This document shows, in pieces, positions 53,474 through 61,700 of a DNA stretch of 64,000 nt; positions within the stretch are counted from its first letter, which is position 1; every line of letters starts with the position of its first letter. The stretch comes from Salsipaludibacter sp963735045 (GTDB lineage Bacteria > Actinomycetota > Nitriliruptoria > Nitriliruptorales > Nitriliruptoraceae): the NCBI GenBank assembly GCA_963735045.1, contig CAVTIZ010000003.1:1860001-1924000 (forward strand), read 5' to 3'. A program made the position numbers and the translations under genes. The notes under the pieces were generated by a model. The model did not search any database, was not told the DNA's origin, and worked only from the letters and a program-made list of their open reading frames with translations.

Positions 53474-55015
53474 TCACGCAACCAGCCGGGACCCGATCGC
53501 TCGACCGAGTTCCTGTTCCATGATGGACAGGGCGTCGTCGAGGTGGAGTCGGTCACCGTCCCAGCCGGGTGGCTGCAGGCTGCGTGGGTCGGTGCGCCTG
53601 GCCGCTTCCGCGGAAGCGCTCGGGTCACCACCGACCAGCGCCAGGTGCGACGGCATCGGGTGGGCGGCCTCGGGTGGCCGGAAGCTTGCGCGGCCGTCGT
53701 CGTGGAGGCGCACCTCCCAGGCCTTGGCATGGACGAACCGGTGGTGGGCACCACACACCAGCAACAGGTTGGACAGGTCGGTCGGGCCGCCGTCGGCCCA
53801 GTGGACGACGTGGTGGGCATGGAGGTGGCGCGTGGCCGCGCAGCCGGGGAAGCGACAGGTCCCGTCGCGGGCCCGCAGTGCCTCCCGGAGGCGGAACGGG
53901 ATCACCCGGGTGGTCCGTCCCACGTCGACGGGAAGCCCGTCCCTGGTGGCGACCCGGCGGATGGCGGCGTCGCAGGCCAGGCGTCGCAGGACGTGCCGGG
54001 ACAGGCGCCGCAGCCCACCGTTGCGGCCCTGGACCACCACGGACGCGGGTCGTCGTCGGTGCGCCATGTCGCCGGCCGCCTCGACGTCGTCCGCTTCCGC
54101 GGAAGCGCTCGTGGTCTCGCCGTGGTGGGCGAGCGCGTCCACGGTGCTGTCGACGTCGCCCTGCAGGACCAGCGTCGTGCGAACAGCACCGGTCAGGTCC
54201 GCGTCGACGTGGGCCACCGCCAGGTCGAGCGCATGCAGCAACGCGTCGGCGCGGCGCTGGGCCATCGGGCTGGTCGGCGGCCGGTCCGGAGGCGGTTCGC
54301 CGGGCAGGTCGTCGTCGGCGGGCTGGGACTGGGCGTCCATCACCTCGACCAGCCGGTCCAGCAGCGTGACGGCACGCAGGCCGGACTCGACCGGTACGTC
54401 GACCGTCAGGCGGACCGACTCCCCACGGTGACGCACGCCCACGCCCCGCTCGTCGTGGGGATCCCGCCGGTCGTCGAGCCGACGGAAGGACTGCACGATC
54501 CGTTCCAGCTGGGCCGCCGGAGCGTTGTCGGCATAGACCAACAGGAGCCGCTCCAGCCTCGGCTCACCACAGCGCGTGATGGCCCGGACCTTCGAATACG
54601 ACAACTCGCCGCGGACGAACCGCTCGCAGGTGGCCGTGAAGGTCCGCAGCGCCAGCGCGACCCGGACCTGCTCTCGCGACGTCGACGGGGCCATCCCCAG
54701 CGCCCACGACAACCACTGACCCGGGGTGCGGCACCCCTGCCACGCCCACGCACCCCGGACGATGAACTCGCCCAACACCACCAGCAACCGCGCCGACGCC
54801 GCAGCCGCCGCCCCGGCCGCCCGGCGCACCTCGTCTTCCAGCCCGGCGTCATCCAACCCACCCAGATCCGGGTGCGGCTCGATGGACTGCGCATGCGCAA
54901 CCAGCGCCTCCCACCCACCCCGTTCAGGCGGTGACGGCGGCACCAACCACCCCCCGTCGCGCGCCACCTCATCCGCGTCCGCGATGCTCGACTCGACCAC
55001 TGCGACCGGCTCCAT
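53474..55015 (-). CDS. DUF222/HNH endonuclease (13E12 family)
   Basis: A 513-residue protein; ATG 55015 has GGAGG six bases upstream. The DUF222 region covers about 50-370. The HNH nuclease (about 383-432) has the zinc-binding CRFPGC (388-393), AHHVVHW (about 401-407), a central Asn (LSNLLLVCGAHH) and HHRFVH (424-429), all intact. DUF222-HNH genes are multicopy in actinobacteria (REP13E12 of M. tuberculosis) and are a phage attachment site there. Two 21-bp palindrome-bearing inserts each encode SASAEA in hydrophilic stretches. A decayed copy lies at 61072. Confidence 0.88.
   Translation of the reverse strand: MEPVAVVESSIADADEVARDGGWLVPPSPPERGGWEALVAHAQSIEPHPDLGGLDDAGLEDEVRRAAGAAAAASARLLVVLGEFIVRGAWAWQGCRTPGQWLSWALGMAPSTSREQVRVALALRTFTATCERFVRGELSYSKVRAITRCGEPRLERLLLVYADNAPAAQLERIVQSFRRLDDRRDPHDERGVGVRHRGESVRLTVDVPVESGLRAVTLLDRLVEVMDAQSQPADDDLPGEPPPDRPPTSPMAQRRADALLHALDLAVAHVDADLTGAVRTTLVLQGDVDSTVDALAHHGETTSASAEADDVEAAGDMAHRRRPASVVVQGRNGGLRRLSRHVLRRLACDAAIRRVATRDGLPVDVGRTTRVIPFRLREALRARDGTCRFPGCAATRHLHAHHVVHWADGGPTDLSNLLLVCGAHHRFVHAKAWEVRLHDDGRASFRPPEAAHPMPSHLALVGGDPSASAEAARRTDPRSLQPPGWDGDRLHLDDALSIMEQELGRAIGSRLVA
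53602..53622. repeat. Palindromic 21-bp repeat, copy 1
   Basis: Contains the perfect palindrome CGCTTCCGCGGAAGCG (53603-53618). It lies in frame in the DUF222 gene and encodes SASAEA. The same 21 bases recur at 54091. Confidence 0.75.
54091..54111. repeat. Palindromic 21-bp repeat, copy 2
   Basis: Identical over 21 bases to the copy at 53602, including the perfect 16-bp palindrome at 54092-54107, and read in the same frame (SASAEA). Confidence 0.75.
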
Positions 55016-55176
55016 GACCGTCCTCCCACGACAGCATTCCATGCAACCTCGATGGTTCCACACGGGTGCGACAACGCCGGCGAGGTGCGCATGGGTGCGT
55101 CGGGGCAACGTGCCTCCCCGAACCCCACCCTCGGGTGGCTCAGTCACGCAGGGACGGAATCGAGTCGTTGGGGGGC

Positions 55177-58100
55177 TCAGCCGTCCCCGTCCAGCAGATG
55201 GCTCGAGTACGCCGATGCGCCTGCACGCGTCGCCAGGTACCGCTCGTACTCCTCGTCCGTCAGTTCACGGATCATGCGTGACCGGACGATCCGGAGGAGC
55301 TCGTCGGTGTCCAGCGTCCAGACGTGGACGTTGCCGGGAGCCGTCGCGATGGCGATCCACCGTCGCGAGGGGTGGAGCCCAAGTCGGTGGACGCCCCGGT
55401 GGCCCGTGAGGTGCAGTCTCTGCATGCCGGTCGCGGCGTCCCAGACCCGGATGTCGCCGGCCACCGCCCCCGTGGCGATGGTCGCTCCGTCGCGGCTGTG
55501 GTCCACGTCCTGGACCGGTCCGTGATGACCGGCGAGTTCATGGACGACCTTGTCCCGGTCGACGTCCCAGATGGCCGTGCGACCCTCCTCGGCCACGGCT
55601 AGGGTTCGCCCGTCGGGAGCCCAGGACAGATTGCTCGCGAGGCCGGGACGGTGGGCAACGACCTCCGCCGTGGCCCAGTCCCACACCGTCGTGCCCTGGA
55701 CGCCGGGCCTCGTTGAGGCGGTGGGCCAGTGCGTGGCCGCCACGAGGGCCCCGTCGGGGCTGAACGACGCCGCCTCGACGAAGGACTCGGCGGGCGCGTC
55801 GATGCGCTGCTGGAGCTGGTGGGTGCGGTCGACGACGAAGATGTGCGGTCCGTGCGTGGACAGCACCCACTTCCCGTCCGGCGCGACGTCGACGTCGCCC
55901 GGCGTCAGGTGGACGGGGAACCGGTGGACGTGCCTGACCGCGGACGTCTCGCCGTCCAGGAAGGCGAGTGTTCCCCCCGAGGCCGTGGCGACGATCGTGC
56001 CGCCATCGGCCGTCCACGCGACGGCGGTGGTGATGGCCGACGCCGGACCGCCCGGCACCGGCGTTTCGGACACGACCTGGCGCGCCTCCTCCTGCCACAG
56101 GCCGACGTCCCAGACGACCACGGTCCCACCCGCAGCCGTGGCGAGGCGCCCCCCGTCCGGCGCCCACGCCAGGCACCCGGGGAACGTTCCCGGAAGCGTC
56201 AGGCGGACGACCTCGGCTCCGACGTCGCCGCCGCCGTCCCAGCGCTGGACACCAGGGGCGTCCCGTCGGCCGGTGACGAGTTCGCTGGATTCGGGAACGG
56301 CCAGGAGGACTCGATCGAGGTGGCCGTCGGGCCAGGAGGTGCGGCCGACCGTGTCGTGCTTGGGCGTGAAGAGGACGTCGGGCGGTGGTGTCACCCGCTC
56401 CAGCGTCCTCCCGGCCACCGCCAGTGACGTCCCATTGGGCAGCCAGTCGGCGGCCGGAAACGGCGCGTCGATGCGCCAGAGGTGGAGCTGGTCGAGGGAC
56501 TGCGCGTCGTGCATGGCCACGGTGTGCCTGTGCGTGGTGGCGATCTGGCGACCATCGGGCGAGTGTCGGACCTCGAGGATCGGCAGGTGCAGGTCTCGCC
56601 GACGCACCACCGACCATGCCGTGGTGTCGAACAGCTCCAGCACGGATCCGTGGAGCCCGGTGGCGACGAGCAGTCGAGGCTGCGTCGGGTGGAAGTCGAG
56701 GGCTCGTCTCACGGCAGATCCCTGCCAGCCGACGTGCTGGTGCTCGGATGGTCCGGGCGCGTGAACTGCCGCCCCGGTGGCGACGTCGGTCACGACCAAC
56801 TGGCGCATGTCCCGGTGGGCCCACAGGGCTGCGACCTGGCCGCCGCCCGGTGACAGGACCACCGACGCGACCATCGACGAGGCCCCGGCGACGACGCGCG
56901 TCACGCCGAGGGTCTCGACGTCCAGGACGTGGATGCGCCCGTCGACACCTCCCAGCGCCAGGTGCGAGCCAGTGGGGTCGACGTGGGCGACGGTCGGCCG
57001 TCCAAGGCCGGGAGTGTCCCCGACGCGAGCGATCTCACCGGTGCGCCGGTCACGCACCTCGACCACATACTCGGGCACCGCGCGGCCGGTCTCGTCCCGG
57101 GAGGCCCTCGGGTGCGCCGTGACGAGGCTTCCATCCGGGAGGACGGCGAGAAGTGGACCCACGTCGCGGAGATCACCCACCTGGACATGGTTGGCGAGAC
57201 CGTGGTGGAGCAGCCTGAGCCACGTGCCTTCGTGCTGGGGGGTGTGGGTCCGGACATCATCCGCCACGGCGAGGCACAACAGGAGGGTGCGCTCGGGATC
57301 GTCCTCCAGGGCCTTGTCAGCGCCCGACAGCGCCAGCCCCGTCCGCAGGTGTCGGACGGACTGGCGGTGGAGCTCCCGTTCGAGCGCGCGACGCTTGGCC
57401 TCACGATCCCGTCGGGCGTCCCGCGCGGCGGCCGAGGCCGCCACCAGGGCCCGCTCGACAGGCGCCAGCACGCCGTCGACCATGTCTGCGTCGATCGCTC
57501 CGGCGAGGTCGAGCGCGTCGTCGAGTCTCCTGCCCGTCAGCAGCCAGTCGTCGTGGCGCCCCTGAAAGACCCACTGCTCGGCAGCGACCACCAGCCGGGC
57601 TGCGACCCGGAGGTGCTCTCGCTGTGCGTCGATCCAGCCTTCGAGGCGTGGCCAGGCCGTCATCAGTGTCTCGTGCGACAGTCGCAGGAGCGATCGCCCG
57701 GTGCCGTCCTCCCGCCACGTCCTGACCAGGCGGGCCCGCACGACCTCTGCCACCGCGGCGTCGATGACCTCGGCAGGACCCAGTCCGTCCAGGTCCGTGC
57801 GTGCAACGGGGGCAGCGGTCGCGCCCGACAGGCTCGGCGTGACGCCGCGGAGCAGCAGTGCCCGAGCCACACGCCGCTGCCCGACGTCCAGGTCCGCCCA
57901 CACGTGCTCCGCGTGCTCGACCAAGGCTCCGGCCACGCCGCCCAGTTCCGCCAGTGCGGCAAGCGTGAGCGGCCCGTCGCCCGATCGCTGACAGAGCCGC
58001 CAGAGGGCGTGCTGGACCAACGGCAACCCGCTCGGGTCGGACCCGACCTCGGCGACCATCCGACCGACGACGCCGGGTTCGAGCCGACGTCCGGCCATCC

Positions 58101-59556
58101 GAGCGGGTTCCGTGATCGCCGCCTGGAGCCCGTCCCCCCGCAACGGCGGTACGACCAGTTGTGTCTCCGACAGCAGGTCCGCCAGGCCCGCGTGCCGCGA
58201 CGCTCGCTCGTAGAAGTCGGCCCGAAGGGTCATGACCAGTCGGAGTGGCGAGCCTGGCGCGGCGATCCCCGCCAGGACCGCATCGATGAACCGTTCCGCA
58301 CGGTCGGGCTCGGCGATCGCGAACAGTTCCTCGGCCTGGTCCACGACCAACAGGACCGGGCCGGTGTCGTCATCGCTGCCGGCCACGACCTGCAGCAGCC
58401 CCTGCATGTCGGCCAGCGGGTTGTCGTCCGTGCCCACCCCCGGCAGGGCCGCGGCCACGTGGCGCGCCAACGCCTGCACGGGATCCCGCCCGGGTGTCAT
58501 GACGATCGGGTGCCAGAGGTCGGCATCGGGCAGCCCGCCGGTGGCCAGAGCCGGGAGCAGGCCCGCCCTCACCAGCGACGACTTCCCGACGCCGGACGGA
58601 CCCACCACCGCAACGCCTCGGTGGGCCGCGAGCCGGCGCAGAAGGCGCTGGACGAGCGGCTCGCGGCCGAAGAAGCGATCGGCATCTCCCGGACCGAAGG
58701 GCCGGAGACCCACGTAGGGATTCGTCGTCTGCCTGCGGTCAATGTCGTGGGCACCCCGAGACGGGGCGGCGGACCGTCCGGCCTGGGCCCCCAGCACGTC
58801 GTCGTCCCGGAGCAGGCGCGCGTGCACGCGGCGGGTCGCCGTCGAGGGGTCGACCCCGAGCTCCTCTGCCAGGCCGGTCCGCAGGTCCTCGTAGAGTGCC
58901 AGCGCTGCGGCGGTGTTGTCGGACTGCTCCTCGACGCGCATCGCCAGGCGCCATGCGTCCTCGCGAAGCGGTTCGAGGGCGACTGCCTCCCGGGCGACGG
59001 ACCGTGCGCCGCTGAGTTCGCCGGATCGCAGTCGACCCTCCCCCAGCACCAGCAATGACTCCAACCGTCTCCCCCTGAGGGTGTCGCGGATCCGGTCGAG
59101 CCACACGGCGTCGACGCCGGGGAGGAGGGGCCGCGACAGCACGGCTCTGGCAGTCGAGGCGCGCTCGATCGCCTCGTCCACGTGCCCGTCGCGCAAGGCC
59201 TCCCGCGCCTCGTCCACGGCGACCGCGGCCCGCTCGATGTCGACCTGGAGGTCCGGGAGGTCCACGACGTAGTGGCCGGCGCGAGCGTGGATGGCTTCCG
59301 CCGGGACCCCGACGTCCGACAGCAGGCCCCGGAGCTGGCTGACAAGGCCACGCACAGCGGGTCGGAACTGTGACGGTGGCCCGGACGGCCACAGGGAGTC
59401 GACCAGCTGATCGACGGTGACTGGCGTCGACCGGTCCACCAGGAGCATCGCCGTGACCAGGCGGATCTGCCTCCCCGGGAAGGCCGCATCGCCCAGGGCC
59501 ACGTGACCACGGCGCAGCGCCATCGAACCTGCGAGGTCGAGCTCCAGGCCAGCCAT
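55177..59556 (-). CDS. BTAD-STAND ATPase-WD40 protein
   Basis: A 1459-residue protein; GGGGAGG lies five bases before ATG 59556. Residues 1-100 are an AfsR/SARP-type winged helix and 105-250 a bacterial transcriptional activator (BTAD) helical domain. An nSTAND1-type NTPase follows: NPYVGLRPF (279-287), FFGREP, Walker A GPSGVGKSS (319-327) and Walker B VLLVVDQAEE (401-410). Residues about 780-1440 form WD40-like repeats. STAND proteins are switch ATPases: WD40 repeats sense a ligand or partner, ATP-driven assembly then triggers the N-terminal effector, here a DNA-binding activator. It is divergent from a membrane hydrolase gene, its likely partner or target. Relatives act in secondary-metabolism control and in phage defence. 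Confidence 0.88.
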   Translation of the reverse strand: MAGLELDLAGSMALRRGHVALGDAAFPGRQIRLVTAMLLVDRSTPVTVDQLVDSLWPSGPPSQFRPAVRGLVSQLRGLLSDVGVPAEAIHARAGHYVVDLPDLQVDIERAAVAVDEAREALRDGHVDEAIERASTARAVLSRPLLPGVDAVWLDRIRDTLRGRRLESLLVLGEGRLRSGELSGARSVAREAVALEPLREDAWRLAMRVEEQSDNTAAALALYEDLRTGLAEELGVDPSTATRRVHARLLRDDDVLGAQAGRSAAPSRGAHDIDRRQTTNPYVGLRPFGPGDADRFFGREPLVQRLLRRLAAHRGVAVVGPSGVGKSSLVRAGLLPALATGGLPDADLWHPIVMTPGRDPVQALARHVAAALPGVGTDDNPLADMQGLLQVVAGSDDDTGPVLLVVDQAEELFAIAEPDRAERFIDAVLAGIAAPGSPLRLVMTLRADFYERASRHAGLADLLSETQLVVPPLRGDGLQAAITEPARMAGRRLEPGVVGRMVAEVGSDPSGLPLVQHALWRLCQRSGDGPLTLAALAELGGVAGALVEHAEHVWADLDVGQRRVARALLLRGVTPSLSGATAAPVARTDLDGLGPAEVIDAAVAEVVRARLVRTWREDGTGRSLLRLSHETLMTAWPRLEGWIDAQREHLRVAARLVVAAEQWVFQGRHDDWLLTGRRLDDALDLAGAIDADMVDGVLAPVERALVAASAAARDARRDREAKRRALERELHRQSVRHLRTGLALSGADKALEDDPERTLLLCLAVADDVRTHTPQHEGTWLRLLHHGLANHVQVGDLRDVGPLLAVLPDGSLVTAHPRASRDETGRAVPEYVVEVRDRRTGEIARVGDTPGLGRPTVAHVDPTGSHLALGGVDGRIHVLDVETLGVTRVVAGASSMVASVVLSPGGGQVAALWAHRDMRQLVVTDVATGAAVHAPGPSEHQHVGWQGSAVRRALDFHPTQPRLLVATGLHGSVLELFDTTAWSVVRRRDLHLPILEVRHSPDGRQIATTHRHTVAMHDAQSLDQLHLWRIDAPFPAADWLPNGTSLAVAGRTLERVTPPPDVLFTPKHDTVGRTSWPDGHLDRVLLAVPESSELVTGRRDAPGVQRWDGGGDVGAEVVRLTLPGTFPGCLAWAPDGGRLATAAGGTVVVWDVGLWQEEARQVVSETPVPGGPASAITTAVAWTADGGTIVATASGGTLAFLDGETSAVRHVHRFPVHLTPGDVDVAPDGKWVLSTHGPHIFVVDRTHQLQQRIDAPAESFVEAASFSPDGALVAATHWPTASTRPGVQGTTVWDWATAEVVAHRPGLASNLSWAPDGRTLAVAEEGRTAIWDVDRDKVVHELAGHHGPVQDVDHSRDGATIATGAVAGDIRVWDAATGMQRLHLTGHRGVHRLGLHPSRRWIAIATAPGNVHVWTLDTDELLRIVRSRMIRELTDEEYERYLATRAGASAYSSHLLDGDG

Positions 59557-59699
59557 GAGACCTCCCCGTTCCAGACAAGACTGGCCGGTGGCCGCAAGTC
59601 AAGGGCAAGCCAGGGTCGTGGCCGCAACGAGGAGTCGTCCGGCTCGGCCGCGATGGAGGTGACGGACGCCCGCACCCCTGGGCTGGCACGACGAATCGC

Positions 59700-59727
59700 T
59701 TGACACGGCCCGCGTGTCGATTACGGT
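59700..59727 (+). promoter_or_regulatory. Candidate promoter of the membrane hydrolase gene
   Basis: A consensus TTGACA (59700-59705) and TACGGT (59722-59727) are 16 bases apart, 29 bases before the GTG at 59757. It makes a TTG start at 59700 unlikely. Confidence 0.6.
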
Positions 59728-59756
59728 CCACGCAGCGTCAAAAGGGGTCGGGGACC

Positions 59757-61016
59757 GTGTGGTGGCGGCGTGGGCGATGTACGTGCGGGGACACATGGGA
59801 GGGCCGACAGGCCACCCGCATCGTCCACTTGGTCCACGGGACCTACGCCCGGCACGCTCCATGGGTCCAGCCGGGTTCAGCTCTCCGCACGGCGCTGGAG
59901 GACGACGACTCCGTCGTCCGGGTGCACTGCTGGAGCGGTCGCAACACCCAGCGACATCGCGAGCGCGCCGGGCGCGAACTCGGGGCGGCGGTCGGCGAGG
60001 CGGTTGCGGACGATCCCCACGCCGAACACGTGGTGGTGGCCCACAGCCACGGTGGCAACGTCGCGTTGTATGCGATTCGCGACGAGCCGAGTCTCGACAA
60101 CGTACGCGTCGTCACCCTCGCCACGCCCTTCCTCAGCCTGTCCCCTGGTCTGCGCATCCACGCGTTCCACCTCCTTCCCTTCATCTTTGCCCTCGTCATC
60201 GCGCCGCTGGTGGTCGTGGGCCTGGTCACGAACTTCGCCGAGAACCTCCCCACCGCCGTGGTGGGCATCACCATGCTGGCCGGAATGGGCATCATCGTTG
60301 CCTACATCATGTCCGCGTTGCGAGAGCCCGGCACCGGCTTCTGGCGCGCGATCACGGGCAGGAACATCGAACAGCGGGCGCGCGAGGTCACCGCGAAGGC
60401 GCCTGACCGGGACCGGCTGCTCGTCATCTGCGCTGCGGGCGACGAAGCGAGTGGGTTGCTCGGCGCAACCCAGTTGGCCACCTGGATCGGCAACACCATG
60501 ACCGTGTGGGCCGCGAGCCTGTTCTGGCTGGCGGGATGGCGACGCGGGCTGCGCACCACGGCGACGGTCGTCGGTGCAGTCGTGGTCATCGGCCTGTTCA
60601 ACGGTCTGCTCGGGGACAATCAACTCGCACGACCGTTCGCGTGGGTCGTCTTCGGTGCTATCGCCGTCCCTCCCGTCGTCGTCGCCCTCGGGAACGCGAC
60701 GTTTGGGCTTGACACCCTTCACCTCGGCCTCACCGGTCGCATCCGGGCTTCACCGGTCCCCGAGGGTGCGGCGCCGGTCGCACAGGTCGGGGCCTTGCCG
60801 GCGACCTCTGGCCTGGTCCACGGCATCTACAACCACCCCGGAGCCATCGACGCGGTGCGGGTCTGGACCAAGCGTCCGACCGCCGTCAGCGGACGATTTG
60901 GTCCGACGGCACCTGCCGAGAACGTCTCCGGATCAGGCTCGTCGGCGCGCGGGAGCGCCCGAACACTGCCTCCACCACCGGCACCAGCCCTCGGTGGCTG
61001 TGACCGATCCGACTGA
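59757..61016 (+). CDS. Membrane-associated alpha/beta-hydrolase
   Basis: A 419-residue protein read from GTG 59757 (AGGGG about nine bases upstream). The core shows HLVHGTYARHAPW (oxyanion region), nucleophile Ser in VVVAHSHGGNVALYA, and a late His in VHGIYNHPGAIDAV. Inserted between are four or so hydrophobic helices (LLPFIFALVIAPLVVVGLV, TAVVGITMLAGMGIIVAYIM, TTATVVGAVVVIGLFNGLL, WVVFGAIAVPPVVVALG), so it is a membrane-embedded lipase- or esterase-like enzyme. Together with the divergent STAND protein it forms a two-gene module bracketed by DUF222 sequences. Membrane-damaging hydrolases are common effectors, but no phenotype is known. Confidence 0.75.
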   Translation: MWWRRGRCTCGDTWEGRQATRIVHLVHGTYARHAPWVQPGSALRTALEDDDSVVRVHCWSGRNTQRHRERAGRELGAAVGEAVADDPHAEHVVVAHSHGGNVALYAIRDEPSLDNVRVVTLATPFLSLSPGLRIHAFHLLPFIFALVIAPLVVVGLVTNFAENLPTAVVGITMLAGMGIIVAYIMSALREPGTGFWRAITGRNIEQRAREVTAKAPDRDRLLVICAAGDEASGLLGATQLATWIGNTMTVWAASLFWLAGWRRGLRTTATVVGAVVVIGLFNGLLGDNQLARPFAWVVFGAIAVPPVVVALGNATFGLDTLHLGLTGRIRASPVPEGAAPVAQVGALPATSGLVHGIYNHPGAIDAVRVWTKRPTAVSGRFGPTAPAENVSGSGSSARGSARTLPPPPAPALGGCDRSD

Positions 61017-61071
61017 CGTCATCGAGCAACGAGCGTTGTCGGCCGTCACCTGTCGCAGGTCGCACGGGGAC

Positions 61072-61240
61072 CTCACGCAACCAGCCGGAACCCGATCGCC
61101 CGACCGAGTTCCTATTCCATGATGGACAGGGGGCGTCGTTGAGGTGAAGCCGACCAACCGCGACATTGTTCCATGCAACCTCGATGGTTCCGCATGAATG
61201 CGACACCGCCGCCAGCGTGCAACTGATGCGTCAGGGAGGC
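61072..61240 (-). pseudogene. Decayed, internally deleted DUF222/HNH gene copy
   Basis: Two segments match the intact DUF222 locus in order. 61072-61150 matches that gene's last 25 codons (53473-53552), and 61161-61240 matches its leader (55029-55105). The roughly 1.5-kb centre is missing. The remnant carries a two-base insertion in the GACGCC run and a CAG-to-TAG change, so even the tail is frameshifted and stopped. Confidence 0.85.
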
Positions 61241-61278
61241 GGCGGCGAAACTCGGAGGGACCGGCGCGGGAGCGATCC

Positions 61279-61635
61279 GTGAGGCTGGACAGCCGCAGTG
61301 ACGAGCTGGACGAACTCGCCAGCAGCCTGGCCAGCCTCGAAGTCGCGTTGGATGATCGCGAGAGCGACCTCGACGACCGCGAGGCCGGCGCATCGTCGTC
61401 CGGTCGATCATCGGGATCCTCGCCGTCCGGTGGATCAGGATCCTCGTCGGATGCACAGGACTCCGGTTCCGACAACGGCGGAGGGAAGTGCCATCCGGCC
61501 TACGACCCGTGCGTGCCACCCGGGCCGGACCTGGACTGCGCTGACGTCGGCGTGACCGTCGAGGTGGACCATCGGCATGGCGATCCCCACGGCCTCGACG
61601 GAGACGGCGACGGCTGGGGTTGCGAGAGCTACTAG
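61279..61635 (+). CDS. Excalibur-domain protein lacking an export signal
   Basis: A 118-residue frame from GTG 61279. Residues about 1-35 are a heptad-like charged coiled coil (LDSRSDELDELASSLASLEV), then a Ser/Gly linker, then an Excalibur calcium-binding domain ending DLDCADVG and DGDGDGWGCESY with the DxDxDGxxCE motif. Excalibur domains work outside the cell and normally follow a signal peptide or transmembrane helix; none is found here or in the 27 codons upstream, which run into the decayed DUF222 copy. The 5' end may have been lost in that rearrangement. Confidence 0.7.
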   Translation: MRLDSRSDELDELASSLASLEVALDDRESDLDDREAGASSSGRSSGSSPSGGSGSSSDAQDSGSDNGGGKCHPAYDPCVPPGPDLDCADVGVTVEVDHRHGDPHGLDGDGDGWGCESY

Positions 61636-61700
61636 ATCGCGCGGCCGACGTCCCGCCCCCGACGTCCACCCTGTCGGCCTCAGCCCGTTCGGAGATGTCC

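Noticed and set aside
59700..59756. TTG start giving a longer membrane hydrolase
   Set aside because: TTGACA there matches a -35 box with a fitting -10, and no ribosome site precedes it; GTG 59757 is preferred.
53474..61240. Integrated prophage or IS composite
   Set aside because: No integrase, transposase, terminal inverted repeats or target duplication was seen; the only mobile-type signal is the pair of DUF222 copies.
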